DNA from: Agapetus fuscipes
Taxonomy: Eukaryota; Arthropoda; Insecta; Trichoptera; Glossosomatidae
NCBI GenBank assembly: GCA_951799405.1
Contig: OX637332.1
Location: forward strand, 7,135,001-7,199,000
Reading direction: 5' to 3'
Length of the DNA stretch: 64,000 nucleotides
Each line of letters begins with the position of its first letter. Within the stretch, counting starts at the first letter, position 1. The notes under the pieces are model-generated. The model had not been told where the DNA came from and did no database searches. It saw nothing but the letters and a program-made list of their open reading frames with translations. The position numbers and the translations under genes were made by a program. Shown here piece after piece: positions 20,625 to 31,784 of this stretch.

Positions 20625-20830
20625 AAATTGCACAGATATATATTAGCATTTATGATTCATATTAATTGCATGCCCACAAGCAAACATAGGCAAGTACACG
20701 CTGAGAAATGCCTACTTACAAATTACAATCCAAATCTCAAATGACCATGAATCTTTCAACTTTATTTGACCTTCCCTGCAACAGGGGTGACATGGAAAAT
20801 TGAATCATTTTACTTTGTACTTAGTTATCG
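20625..20830 (-). repeat. R element, diverged
   Basis: GATCTAAATTGCACAGATAT to GCAACAGGGGTGACATGGAA. Older copy with many substitutions. Confidence 0.65.
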
Positions 20831-21231
20831 ATGGATTTAAATCAAAAAAATATTTTTCTGGCCAGATTAAAACGGGTTAACGAGTTGCATTTTTTTTTTC
20901 AGGAATTAATGAAAAAAATGACGTTGCATGAATGGAGCCTGGGCCTTACATTCGGCAGGTGTGTGTCGGCTTCTAGAGCGCTCCCGGACCGGCCATATAT
21001 CTGGGAAACTTGTAGAGGAGACCCGAGGGGGAATTTATGTCGTCGTTACTGTCAGATGGCGTTCCTCCCTCCCTCTCTCTCCCGCTGAAGCTGCCTCTCA
21101 GCGTCCCGCTCGCACCCGCTGATCCCCACGGCTTACCGACACCCGCTTAAAGACGCCTGGAAGATCCTCATCATCATAATACGCTTTATTAGCGTGACGT
21201 CACACAAAGTTTTTATACCAACGCACCCAGT
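20831..21231. other. GC-rich unassigned patch
   Basis: 20930-21170 is markedly richer in GC and CpG (CTAGAGCGCTCCCGGACCGG, CAGCGTCCCGCTCGCACCCG) than its flanks. Two short plus-strand frames overlap it with no domain. Candidate conserved non-coding or exon-like sequence; no call made. Confidence 0.3.
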
Positions 21232-21580
21232 GCCGACACAGTACGCTAAAACTTGACCACAGCGTTTCATCAAAAAATATATTAAAATAAAAGCAGCGTC
21301 TCTACTGAGCGTTTCAGTTTCAATAAATATTTCTTTGTAAAATTTCTTAGTTGAAGCCTAGACTTGAAGTTGATTAATGTAATCTCTCAGTATAAAAATA
21401 TTCGTAACCATTACCAACAAAGTACGCTCAAACTTGGCCATAGCATTTCATGAAAAAAAAATACTACAATAAAAGCAGCGTCTCTACTGGGCGTTTAAGT
21501 TTCAATTTATGTTTTTTGTAAAATTCTTATTTTGAACCTAGATTTGAAGTTGATTACTGTAATCTCTCAGTAGATTTTTT
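21232..21580. repeat. Two-copy tandem repeat, about 175 bp unit
   Basis: 21232-21405 and 21416-21580 share AAAAGCAGCGTCTCTACTG, GCGTTT-AGTTTCAAT, TTGAAGTTGATTA and TGTAATCTCTCAGTA in order. A partial third unit may start at 21595 (ACGGTGTCTCTGG). Confidence 0.7.
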
Positions 21581-21884
21581 TTGGGTAGTAACTGAAACGG
21601 TGTCTCTGGTGTTCGTTTTGGCTTACAAATCGAATTTGGTAGAACGCTATGGTTGAATGTTAACGTAATATTGTATACTGGGTGTTACTGCTTACTGTAT
21701 CTTATTTTTTATTATTGAGTTAAAAGAATGGTGGATTATGTGATAATTTTTTACTTCAGGCGTCTGCTTACAACGAGAACAAACGTAGAACGTTTCTTAT
21801 TCATGCCTTTGCAGTTGTAGTCAAAACTATGAGAACTGAGCAGTTTTACGACTAATTTATTTGTCTACCTGCATGTTTATCTAT

Positions 21885-22061
21885 AATAATAATCTATAAT
21901 CTAAGTTGCAAGGATATATTCATTCAAAGCTCTCAGATGTATGCCCACAAACAAACACGTGTAGTTCGCGCTTACAAATGCTGATTGTGTACTTACAAAT
22001 GAAATCCAAACCTCAAATGAACATAAGCCCTGTGCCGACATTCCCTGAAACAGGGGTTACA
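21885..22061 (-). repeat. R element, interrupted
   Basis: From AATCTATAATCTAAGTTGCA to CCCTGAAACAGGGGTTACA, then broken by LTR-like sequence. The GCAACTCTTGCC segment is deleted (CCTGTGCCGACA). Confidence 0.75.
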
Positions 22062-22528
22062 TGTTAATGGAATGATTTATCCCTTTCCAATTAAATCCGG
22101 CCTTAGATTAAATACTGTTGTGTTATTGTGGATCAAAAGTCTTTCAATTAATAATACTGGCCTTCTTTTGCAGTTATTTATTTCACACTTAAGATTTATT
22201 TCACAATTTATAATTTATGTTACAATATTCACAATAATGGTATGTATTTATTTCACAGTTGGCCTTCCCTAACTATGTGTTTGGTTATTCACCAGCCAAC
22301 AGATAAATGTCAACTCCCCTCACTGGCAAGCAATAAGCGTCTTATATACCCTTTATAACAGTATTCTCTAGAAACTATTTTTGCCAGAGAGCTCCAGAAT
22401 TAAGGAAAGATTCGAGTAGGTACATAGTAATTATTATTTCTAGACGCTTCGAGTACTTATTTTAACTATTCCTACCCACACAAACTTATGAGTCTGATAC
22501 TTAACACTACCATAACATTTACATAACA
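22062..22528. mobile_element. Possible solo LTR
   Basis: Begins TGTTAATGG inside an R element and ends ATTTACATAACA, resembling the ends of the solo LTR at 40565-41006 (TGTTATG...TTTACGTAACA). Both have repeated TTTATTTCACA segments. No clear target duplication (TACA left, ATAC right) and the R element does not resume, so the boundary is uncertain. Confidence 0.4.
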
Positions 22529-22539
22529 ATACCAACATA

Positions 22540-22860
22540 CTCTCTGCCGCCATTCCGCTAGGAGTGGCCAGAGTCTATGTGCAAATATGCCTCTATTTTT
22601 TCAATCCTTGCATAACTCTTTCAGATCATTCATATCCATCTTCTTTTGCATACATTACCTTCTCTTACATTTGATTTGTTTACTTACATTTCCTCTTTTT
22701 TCTTTCACATTTCCTCTGTAAGTCTTTCATTATTAATTTTTTCTACATGTCCAAATCATCTCATCACCTTCTTTTACACCTTTACTTTCATGTCTTCTTT
22801 CAACTCGCATTAATTGTTTATTACCCATTCATTCTTGACTTTATATCTTAGAGTTTTTCC
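22540..22860 (-). pseudogene. LINE-2 reverse transcriptase tail, decayed
   Basis: The complement of GGAGTGGCCAGAGTC, CATTCATATCCATC and CATCTCATCACCTTCTTTTA is the terminal region seen at 13925-14285. Many indels, no open frame. Confidence 0.6.
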
Positions 22861-22934
22861 ACATCACATCACAATAATCGTCAATTCCTCTCACTGTTTT
22901 AAAATAATGACAATACAACACTATGCGGCTAAAA

Positions 22935-23660
22935 CCCTGCTATCTAATCTTATCTAATCTGAGTGGCAAAGATACTGTTACGTTTCTTCCGAGGGTCCTT
23001 TTAATTAAAACACAAGTTCAACACAAGTTAGCCATACAGTTTATTTACACAGACTTTCTTACAATAGATTTATTTTAACAGACTTATTTTAACAGATTTA
23101 TTTTAACACACTTATTTATTTCGTAGAGATTACAGTTATTTTACACCATATTGGTCACCCTAGTAACTAGATATTCCTCTGTGTGAGTGCTTTGAAATAC
23201 TACTCGCTCCAGCCGATTGTCACCCTTCTTATAGCGGAACCTAGGGATCATTCCAGCAGGCCCTAGAAAGCTCCACCACCACACTTGTATAGACGATTCT
23301 GGACATATTTATTTCTTGAAGAGTCCATTTCCTACCTACATACACACTTTACAACTACAATCGTTTGGGCCAGAACATTCTCTCAAAACACACGTACACC
23401 AATAAGCATCTACCAGTGTATTTCGTTACAATACATTGACATTAAAAGCTCATTTCATATGCATGCCCACAAACAGATACGTGTAAGTTAGCGCTTAGTA
23501 ATGCTGTATGTGTACTTACAAATTAAAACCAAATCTCGAGTGAACATAAACCCTGCAACTTTTACCCACCTTCTTTGAAACAAAGGGGACATTGGCAAAG
23601 TGAATATTTTTTTACAGTATGGGTGGTCAGCCTCATACCAACATATAAGTCAAGGAATAC
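22935..23660 (-). repeat. R element split by a solo LTR
   Basis: R tail side at 22935-22975 (CTAATCTGAGTGGCAAAGATAC) continues at 23435 (CATTAAAAGCTC...) and ends at ACCAACATATAAGTCAAGGA. The halves fit with one copy of ATAC. Confidence 0.8.
22976..23430. mobile_element. Solo LTR, 455 bp, ATAC duplication
   Basis: Starts TGTTACGTTTC and ends TTTCGTTACA (TG...CA), with TGTTACG/CGTTACA inverted at the tips. ATAC lies on both sides (22972-22975, 23431-23434). Internal TTTATTTTAACAGA repeats. Non-coding. Most likely a Ty3/gypsy or Bel-type solo LTR left by recombination. Confidence 0.8.
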
Positions 23661-24365
23661 AAATAATAAATAACAACAAGACGTAAATTGCCATCTCACC
23701 ACACCAGCATCTTTGCGGCACTCCACAAGTGTCATAAAAAAATATCTAAAAATATAAATCAACCAGCAAATTAGAAAACATCTCGCTTATAATGCTGATA
23801 GTTTAGTGTGTTAGAAGAATTGATGAATATGGGGTAAGCTTTAAATCCCAGTAATGATAGATGGCGTGCTCTGCTGTGAAGCATCTCCTGTTTTTATTTA
23901 TTCCAATATGGTTTCACTTGTCTTGAAAATGAGATAAAGACATCGATATATAAGAACCAGATGCGCTAAGAAAGCAATCCTTCAAAAATTAGGAATGCGC
24001 TAACCCGCACTCACCATACAATAATCCAAATTCAGTCTATCGATTACCTTCCAACTGTCAACAGGTGTGTTACCTAATTGGAAAAAAACCAACACACCGA
24101 AATGAAAAACTGAATATTTTCTAAACGTGCTAACAGAAGATTTTTTTTTCTAATAGAATGTGGAATAGTTCATCAAATTTAGCTTTCATTTGTCAAAATA
24201 TTTTGCTCGCGAAAGTGACAGCCATTTCTAGAACTAGTGATGTTCAAGTATGTAGGTAGGTACTGCTTATTCAATTACGTATGAAACTTCTATGCTCGCG
24301 GTAATGATATTATACTTGTGAAAATCATCCCATCACAATGAGGAATTTATCAGATTTGAGATTTT
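23661..24365. other. Unassigned sequence
   Basis: No family recognised. Confidence 0.3.
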
Positions 24366-24680
24366 AAATTATGATTACGGTCGTTTGACATTTTAAAGAC
24401 TGAGGACACACGTCTCCTGAAGACGTCGGATATGACTCCGACGAAACGTACAGAAAATTGTTCTTCTCTTTTGCACGGTCAGTAAAATCCGTTTTTTCAA
24501 TTATCAGATTTGTTTTTACAATAATTATAACACTACATTAAAAAATATTTATGGCTAGGTCGATAACGAAACGTCGAGTATAATATAAGTTCTTTTATAA
24601 CGGTTTGTCTATATACGATAAATAAATTTTAGCTGTTTAGGTATAATTATTGGAAATATGTCAAACGACCGTAATTCCAA
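24366..24680. mobile_element. Penelope-like (PLE-2) element with hammerhead-like core
   Basis: ATTACGGTCGTTTGACAT at the left and its complement ATGTCAAACGACCGTAAT at 24658-24675 are inverted ends. At 24413 the sequence reads CTGAAGA-C-GTCGG-atatgact-CCGAC-GAAACGTAC, the best-preserved core of the window with a 5-bp helix. A second degenerate GATAACGAAACGTCGAG lies at 24569. Related to 42497-42675 (same TTGCACGGTCAGTAAAATC) and 49508-49690. No coding sequence. Confidence 0.6.
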
Positions 24681-25195
24681 CCTAAACCTAACAATTATCA
24701 GATATTTTCGTACTTTCAATAATATTAGTAACAAATACCGTTGCCGTGGTTTTTATGGGTTTCTTTGGTGATATCTACATAGATTGAAGACGGAGTAGAG
24801 ACACGTTGCCTTCATAGAAAATGACGAAAACATTTCATATGTCGTGAGCGAGACAGCACTATACACAATTTATGGTGTTAAAGACCGTGCATCATGTCGA
24901 TTGGAACTAAATCGCATTCAAAGCTATTCCATTGAATTACTACTTCCATGGATAAAGCTGCAAGTGAGGTGCATTATTTAATATGATATTTTCCAGTGAA
25001 ATGCTGTCAGCCCTGGTATTTAATATCTCAACAACAGAGAGTTTCACAGTGCAGTAATATATACATGCACACCAACAGTCCTTCACCTGCAGTTTCTCCA
25101 GCTCGCGGCCCTGACACGAACTTGGACGTACTTCAAGTGCCTTATAACTTTACAATGCAAGTAAATAAAGAACTTAACGGATTTACTTTTATTAC
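24681..25195. other. Unassigned sequence
   Basis: No family recognised; a plus frame at 24996-25202 has no domain. Confidence 0.3.
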
Positions 25196-25310
25196 TATAT
25201 AATCTAAGTTGCAAGGATATAGTACATTTAATATTCACATTAAATGCATTCCCATAAGCAGACACGTATAAGTTCGCGCTTATACATGCAGCAGCAGCAG
25301 CAAGCGCGAT
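25196..25310 (-). repeat. R element, tail-side fragment
   Basis: ATAATCTAAGTTGCAAGGAT to TAAGTTCGCGCTTATACATG, followed by (CAG)n-like AGCAGCAGCAGCA. Confidence 0.7.
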
Positions 25311-25313
25311 CTT

Positions 25314-25583
25314 ACATGTCGCTCCCCCAGTTCTTGTTTACCGTATAGGTACGCCAATCTTGTCAATTACGACTTTTTCATGCAGTTGTCTTAAGAATCA
25401 AATTCTACACAATCTGAGCTAAGAAAAACCGTAAAACTCGATAATGTGAGAGTTCTTTTAATTTTTTTTCAATAAATTTCTTGTTTCCATAAGACACATT
25501 GGTCCAGTACACATGCAAATATTACCAATGTAAAATTTTCTCAATGGCGTATACGGTAAACAAGAACTAAGGCAGCGATGTGT
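25314..25583. mobile_element. Foldback MITE
   Basis: CAGTTCTTGTTTACCGTATA near the left end and its complement TATACGGTAAACAAGAACTA near the right end, with ACAT(G)TCGCT / AGCGATGT at the tips, form about 40-bp inverted repeats. A+T-rich centre, no coding sequence. No clear target duplication. Confidence 0.6.
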
Positions 25584-25589
25584 TTTGTT

Positions 25590-25655
25590 TTGTCGGCATG
25601 CATTTAATATGAATTTTAAATGTTAATATCTCTTTGCGACTGATATTATAGGTTA
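25590..25655 (+). repeat. R element, tail-side fragment (opposite orientation)
   Basis: GCATGCATTTAATATGAATT and ATCTCTTTGCGAC match the R 3' part in plus orientation. Confidence 0.5.
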
Positions 25656-26267
25656 AATATACGCATTTTTGTAAAAAGTTAAACTTCTAGGTTGTAACAA
25701 GTAAAAAATATAGAAAAGTATTTTAGTTTTTGGAACATTCTATAATATTTTCATAGTATAAAATTTGTGCGGGTTTTTTCTGGTCTTCAGAGTGTGTACA
25801 AGTATTTCAGATTATGAGACTTTTTGATATATTTTTCAATTATGTAGTTTCGTCTTCCTTACAAGGTGAATAATGATTTCATGTACTAGGACGTGCAACA
25901 GCGTTATGCAAGAGCGGTGGAAAAATACTACCAAGAAATTAGTCTTGTGAAATCAAAGACGGTAATCTATGATTTAATAATAAAAAATAAAAAAATGTAT
26001 GAAATTAATCCGAAACGGATTTTTTGTGGTTTCATATAAATATCTCACTTAAAAGAAACAAGATAGATGCTTTTGATTTGATATAACTTGAATCTACTCC
26101 TTGCAACAACTAAAAAAAGACAAGAAGTGTTTTTTTGTTGTTGTTGATAATGAACAAAAAATATCGGACTTGTTGAATATTAATATTTCATTTCATTGAT
26201 TAATTATTTTTCCTGGCATATAAATGATCATTGGGAATAGACCGATCTTGAAAGAGTTAATCTATAA
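25656..26267. other. Unassigned A+T-rich sequence
   Basis: No family or gene recognised. Confidence 0.3.
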
Positions 26268-26447
26268 TAATAATAATCTATAATCTAAGTTGCAAGGATA
26301 TATTCATTTAAAGCTCTCAGATGTATGCCCACAAACCAACAAGTGTAGTTCGCGCTTACAAATGCTGAATGTGAACTTACAAATAAAATCCAAACCTCAA
26401 ATGAACATAAGCCCCACAACTTTTGCCGACCTTCCCTGAAACAGGGA
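26268..26447 (-). repeat. R element, truncated at the hairpin
   Basis: AATCTATAATCTAAGTTGCA to TTCCCTGAAACAGGGA; the 5' quarter is missing. Confidence 0.8.
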
Positions 26448-26930
26448 ATGTCTCTTTCATTTCGTGAATTCTTTTAATTAACCATTTTTATGGCGTTAAT
26501 CTTTCATTATTTGGACAAAAACAGGGCTGCAAAGGTTTTGATCCGATTTTATGACCACTGGAGTACTTAGAAGAAGCAAAAGTAGATAAAAAAGTGGTAA
26601 AGAGGTACGCAAAATAAGACTATTTTGCCACCCTTAAAGCTCTCATGATTTTGAAATTCATTGTACAGGTAGGTACTGAAAATGAAATTAATTATTTGGT
26701 CTTGCAATTGCTTCTATGCAGTGCACGTTCTTGTCCACTAAACTACGATCGGCATCTAAAAACTAATTGTCAAAAAAAAAACGATTGGCCCTCGGAGGAG
26801 AATAAGACTTATTTTTTTGTTTAATTTTCTATTTCCAGCAGTGGTAGGTATTAAGTTGCTTCCAGCTCCACTTGGCGCCAGTGCGGGCTCGCGCTGATTA
26901 ATGGGGCTTGCGTTTTTGAGACGGCGGGGG
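26448..26930. other. Unassigned sequence
   Basis: Nothing recognised; a GC-rich patch at 26870-26925 leads into the purine-rich repeat. Confidence 0.3.
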
Positions 26931-28060
26931 GCGGTGGGTGGAGGGATGAAACGGGGTGAGAGGGGTGATGAAAAGGGGGGGGGGGTGAGAAGGAGCGGTG
27001 AGAAAGAGCGGGGAGAAGGAGCTGTGGGATAGTTTTTTTGAGAACGACCTGTTAGAAGGTCTTGAAGGTAGATTTTGGTGAAAAGGAGTGGTGAGAAGGA
27101 ATAGTTGGAAAGTTTTGGTGAAAAGAAATGGTGAGAACTTGCGGTAAGAAATGTTGCTGAGAGGGAAGTGTGAGAAAAGGCGGTGAAGTGAAGTGGTGAG
27201 AAGGTTTGCGTGAGAAAGTGCGGCGAAAATATTTTATTGAGAAGCACCGGTAATAAAAGGTGGGGAGAAGGAGAGGGGAGAAAGGACGGGGAGAAGGAGC
27301 AGTGAGAGGGTTTTGGTGAGAAATGACAATAAAAGAATAGGTTTTGGTAAGAAGACCTGATGATAATGGGACAGAGAAAATGGGCGGTGAGAAATGGTGG
27401 TGAGGAGTAGATGTGACGGAATACTGTAAAAATAAGTAGGAAAAAAAAGAACGTCAATATGAGGTGATGAGAAAACTTTGTGCGAATAGGCGGTAAAAAA
27501 GAGTGGTGAGAATGAGTGTTGAAAGTGGTTGTAAAATTGTTGATAAATGAAGGTAAACAATGTATGATGAGAAACGTTGGGGAAGAAAGGGCTATGACGA
27601 GAAAAAAGTAAAAGCAAGGAAAAGGTCGATTAGCTGAGGTGGTTGTAAGAATGCATGGTGAGAAAAAAAGTAAAAGCAAAGGTGAAAAAGCGCTTTTAGA
27701 AGGGACGGTGAGAAAAAAGAATGGCGTGAAATTAAGACAGCAGGGAGTCGTGACAGAGAGATCAGTGGTAAGAGGGAGTGGTGAGTTGAGGCTGTAACAA
27801 GGTTGTGTTTAGAATAGTGGGGAGAAGAGGTAGAAGTAGTGAAGGAATGAAGTGGTCAGAATGATAAGAAATGACAATAGGTATTGAGAAGGGACGGTTA
27901 GAAGGGCAACAAGAAAATAAGACAGGAGGGAGTGGTGAGAAAGTGAGGGATGGTGAGATGAGGCTGTGACAAGGTTGTGTTAAGAAGAGGTTGTGAGTAA
28001 GGGGGCGGTAAGGGGCGGTGAGAAGGAAGTGGTGAGAAGGAGGCAGCAGCCCATTAGCCC
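26931..28060. repeat. Purine-rich degenerate minisatellite (GGTGAGAA-type), about 1.1 kb
   Basis: The plus strand is overwhelmingly A and G, built of variants of GGTGAGAAGG, GTGGTGAGAA and AGCGGGGAGAAGGAG with no fixed period. A G10 run lies near 26977. The long minus-strand open frame (27679-26756, Ser/Pro/His/Phe-rich) is the pyrimidine strand read through the repeat and has no domain, so I do not treat it as a gene. The asymmetry makes triplex or R-loop structure plausible (inference). Confidence 0.75.
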
Positions 28061-28516
28061 CCATTTCCGGGCGGGCGCTGCGGCAAGGCGGCAGCTAGGG
28101 AGGCAGGGGGGAGAAATGACCAGCCCGCGAGTTATTGCCAGGCCCGCGGCTCGAAACGCATTGGTCACATCTCATTAAGCTGCGCACAAAATTACACATT
28201 AAATTACGTGAGGAGTTATTAAAAATGCTATAAAACTAATGAGAATGGATGCTTCAATATTACTTCTATCTCATCAAAATAATTAAATATTTTTAGTAAG
28301 TACTGTTTTTTGGTAAAAAATAATAAGAAAGACCGAGAAAAGTAGCCATGTGAGAACATAACTAACTTTTTTAGGAGCTAGATCCAATTTTAACATTTTA
28401 AACTAAAATTAACATAATAAATGACTGAAGTGTTTTCTTTATTTTGTTTATGGAATTTCGTCAGTTCTGTTTAAACGTTAGACACCACTGAACAATTATA
28501 TAGATTTATTTTGGAT
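28061..28516. other. GC-rich patch then A+T-rich sequence
   Basis: 28061-28165 is GC and CpG rich (GGGCGGGCGCTGCGGCAAGG) and borders the purine repeat. The rest is A+T-rich. No gene recognised. Confidence 0.3.
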
Positions 28517-28605
28517 TGTACACATGCAGTATTTGAAAGCTCGAGCTTTCTCATGTCTGTCTGTGGGCATGCTCTTAATATAAATCTTTATTGTTAACAC
28601 ATATT
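28517..28605 (+). repeat. R element, tail-side fragment
   Basis: TACACATGCAGTATTTGAAA to GTGGGCATGCTCTTAATATA; diverged. Confidence 0.5.
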
Positions 28606-28842
28606 TGTAATATACTCGTAGATAATATATGTAAAAAGTTGGATGACAACATGATGACAACACAGACTGATTCGGTTGGACATTTTTGATTTTGAGTGCG
28701 GTTCAAATCTTCTCGACAATTTTCATATGAATTATTTTTACAGCCCTCTGCGCTTTCTGGCTCCCAACCTACATAGTACAAAATAGATCATGTTGGTAGT
28801 ATATGAGTTTGATATGCCAGTTTTAGACAGATACTGTAACTT
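28606..28842. other. Unassigned
   Basis: No family recognised. Confidence 0.25.
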
Positions 28843-28980
28843 TGTCACCATTCCGCTAGGGTTGGCCAGAGCCTCTGCAGAGCTGCATCCATTTCTTCAT
28901 ATCCTTACACACCTCTTTCAATTCATTCATAATCCATAATATTTTCATACAATTTCTTCTTTTATATTTACTTTCATTTT
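28843..28980 (-). pseudogene. LINE-2 reverse transcriptase terminal fragment
   Basis: TTCCGCTAGGGTTGGCCAGA, CTTTCAATTCATTCAT and ATTTTCATACAATTTCTTCT are the complement of the GHP-stop end and upstream KKVM region of LINE-2. No open frame left. Confidence 0.65.
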
Positions 28981-28984
28981 GCTT

Positions 28985-29185
28985 GATAATTAATCTTTAA
29001 TCTAAGTCGCAAAGATATATTACATTTAAGATTCATATTAAATGCATTCCCATAAGCAGACTCGTATCGGTTCGCGCTTACACAAGCCGCAAGTGGACAT
29101 ACAATATGTATACAAACACAAATCTCAAGTCAAAATAAGCACTGAAACAGCTCTTGCCAACCTTCCCTGAAACAGGGGTCACCAT
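28985..29185 (-). repeat. R element, 5' truncated
   Basis: ATTAATCTTTAATCTAAGTC to TTCCCTGAAACAGGGGTCAC. Confidence 0.75.
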
Positions 29186-29848
29186 TTTGATAAACCGAAC
29201 GCAAAGCAAACCATTTTGATAAATCCGAAAAAAAAGGACAAAGATTTTTCCCATTTCGCATGCAATTCATAAAAGTATCCTTCGTTAATATGAAACGTTT
29301 TTAATAAAATAATAATAAAATCGCACGTCCTTTGCGTGGATTTAATATGTGGCAGTCATATTTTGCCGTTGCGGGGTCACAAGATAATAATCATTTTGCG
29401 GTGGGGCCGACACCTTTTGTGCTGGCGGGCTCATTGTACAGCAAGCCGGGAATGCGTGAGTTATCATTGTTCAGAGAACTTCGTTTTTAAAAAGCCCCGT
29501 CCCCCGTCCGCTCTCCCTCCACCCGCCAGCAAAGCCTCCCCCCCCCCTGGGCGTGAAAGCGTACGTAAACGCTTTTCACAGTGTCACAGCGAGGTTAAAA
29601 ATAGAAGGAGAAAAAAACATTCGCGACGCTTATTAATGCTTGCGAATGTGGAATTATCATAACTACACATTTCTGCGGCTTGCTTTTTACAATGTGGAAA
29701 TGCTCACTATAATAATTTGCCGGCATTGTAAACATTCCAATGCGCTAAGCTTACACTGAAATTTAAGTTAAATCTGTACAAAAGCTTAGCATTGTTTTTT
29801 GTAAATGCGATTTTGTATAAGTTTAAAAAATTATGTTAGGGTTTATCG
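29186..29848. other. Unassigned; GC-rich island 29320-29620
   Basis: 29320-29620 is GC-rich with CpGs, a C10 run near 29540 and a plus frame (29336-29662) without a known domain. It stands out from the A+T-rich surroundings and is not a recognised repeat. Candidate conserved non-coding or exonic sequence. Confidence 0.35.
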
Positions 29849-30527
29849 TTTTACTTTCTTGCTATAGCCGAAGACTATAAAGAAAGTTATAATTTGGTGT
29901 GAAAAATTTTTTTCGAGGTTTTCACGGAAATGAGTTGTCCTGGTGCAGGACATGCCAAAAAACACTATCTTTCAAAAACGTCCGTCTGTATGTATGTATG
30001 TGTGTGTGTCACTTTCCAAAGTATAAGACCTTGAGATACCAAATTTTGGCTACATAAATTTTTTTGGACATGTATTAAGTATGAATAACATGGCATTACA
30101 CCAACTTGAAAATTCAAGATGGCTGCCATACAAAAAAAAACATTAAATTGCACTTTTCTCAAAAACGGCTCTAAGAATTTTTCTTAAATTTTCAGAATTG
30201 CCACTAATTTATTTTTAACTTAATAAATTAGTTATGACAACACTCTTACTAATCTGTGTCTATGGGCTGCCATATGAAAAAAACAAACGATTGTGATTTT
30301 CTCGAAAGTTAAGGGGTCAACAAAAATATAATGTTCTACAATATTATGGACAACATAAATTTCTACAAATTTACAAAAATTTTTTGAAAAAATAAATATA
30401 AAGCACCGTTTACACGACCTGAAATTTTAAATCTAAAATATTACAAAAACCTTTTGAAATGCAAGATATTTAAATTTGTTTTAGATTTGATAGAAAGAAC
30501 AAGCTTATCACTTTAATTCGTAATCAT
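29849..30527. repeat. Tandem unit 1 of a 0.7 kb repeat
   Basis: Starts TTACTTTCTTGCTATAGCCG, a hairpin whose arms are ACTTTCTT/AAGAAAGT and CTATAGCC/GG(A)CTATA. It contains CAGGACATGCCAAAAAACAC and CAAGATGGCTGCCATAC. About 95% identical by eye to unit 2, but with only two or three GTAT units. Confidence 0.85.
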
Positions 30528-31260
30528 TTTTACTTTCTTGCTATAGCCGAAGGCTATAAAGAAAGTTATGATTTGGTGTGAAAAAAAAATTTCGAGGTTT
30601 TCACGGAAATGAGTTGTCCTGGTGCAGGACATGCCAAAAAACACTATCTTTCAAAAACGTCCGTCTGTATGTATGTATGTATGTATGTATGTATGTATGT
30701 ATGTATGTATGTATGTATGTATGTATGTGTGTGTGTCACTTTCCAAAGTATAAGACCTAGAGATACCAAATTTTGGCTACATCAACTTTTTTGGACATGT
30801 ATTAAGTATGAATAACATGACATTACACCAACTTGAAAATTCAAGATGGCTGCCATACAAAAAAAACATAAAATTGCACTTTTCTCAAAAACGGCTCCAA
30901 GAATTTTGCTTAAATTTTCAGAATTGCCATTAATTAATTTTTAACTTAATAAATTAGTTATGACAACACTCTTACTAATCTGTGTCTATGGGCTGCCATA
31001 TGAAAAAAACAAACGATTGTGATTTTCTCGAAAGTAAAGGGGTCAACAATAGTATAATGTTCTACAATATTATGGACAATATAAATTTCTACAAACTTAT
31101 TAAAAATATTTTTTGAAAAAATAAATATAAAGCACCGTTTACACGACCTGAAATTTTAAATCGAAAATATTACAAAAACCTATTAAAATGCAAGATATTT
31201 AAATTTGTTTTAGATTTGATAGAAAGAACAAGCTTATCACTTTAATCCGTAATCATTTTT
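30528..31260. repeat. Tandem unit 2 of a 0.7 kb repeat
   Basis: Direct copy of 29849-30527 in the same orientation, ending at the same TTTAATCCGTAATCATTTTT boundary. Longer by about 54 bp because of an expanded GTAT microsatellite. A diverged third segment (CTCAAAAACGGCTCCGACGA) starts the following duplication. Confidence 0.85.
30665..30735. repeat. (GTAT)n microsatellite
   Basis: About 16 uninterrupted GTAT units followed by GTGTGTGTGT. The corresponding site in unit 1 (29990-30008) has only about three. Confidence 0.95.
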
Positions 31261-31784
31261 TTTTTACTTTTTTGAAAATTCAAGATGGCTTCCGAAGAGC
31301 TGAAAATTTAAAATGCGATTTTCTCAAAAACGGCTCCGACGATTTTTCTTAAATTTTTTGTGAATCCATTTATATAATAGTGCTATCAAATAATTATAAT
31401 CATTTCTTCATCATAATCTCGGTTTAGGGAGTTGCGATATAAAAGAAAAAAATAATGGAAAAATTCTCGGCAGTTAGAGGGTTAATAAAAAAATAATGTA
31501 GCGCAAATGTAAAACAATAATAATAACCTATATATTGCCATCATTATTTTTTCCAAAAAGTGAATCAAAAGTATAGCCGCCATACAAAGTGAAAATTTTC
31601 CATACAAAATGTATTAGCAATTTTCTTGGTAGTCAAAGGGTTAAAAATAGATAAAAGGCTGCGATTCTTAAAATTTTATAAATACCAATAATAATCAGTC
31701 GTTACTTTTTCAAAATATAACTAAAAAGTTTACCCACCATACAAAGTCCTAGTTTGCATACAGAAGGGTTCAATGACCATCTAT

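Noticed and set aside
26756..27679. 307-codon minus-strand open frame, the longest in the window
   Set aside because: It is the pyrimidine strand of the GGTGAGAA-type minisatellite, giving Ser/Pro/His/Phe low complexity with no domain; open frames here follow from lack of T/C-containing stop complements.
30578..30760. Frames reading CMYVCMYV repeats
   Set aside because: Translation of the (GTAT)n microsatellite.
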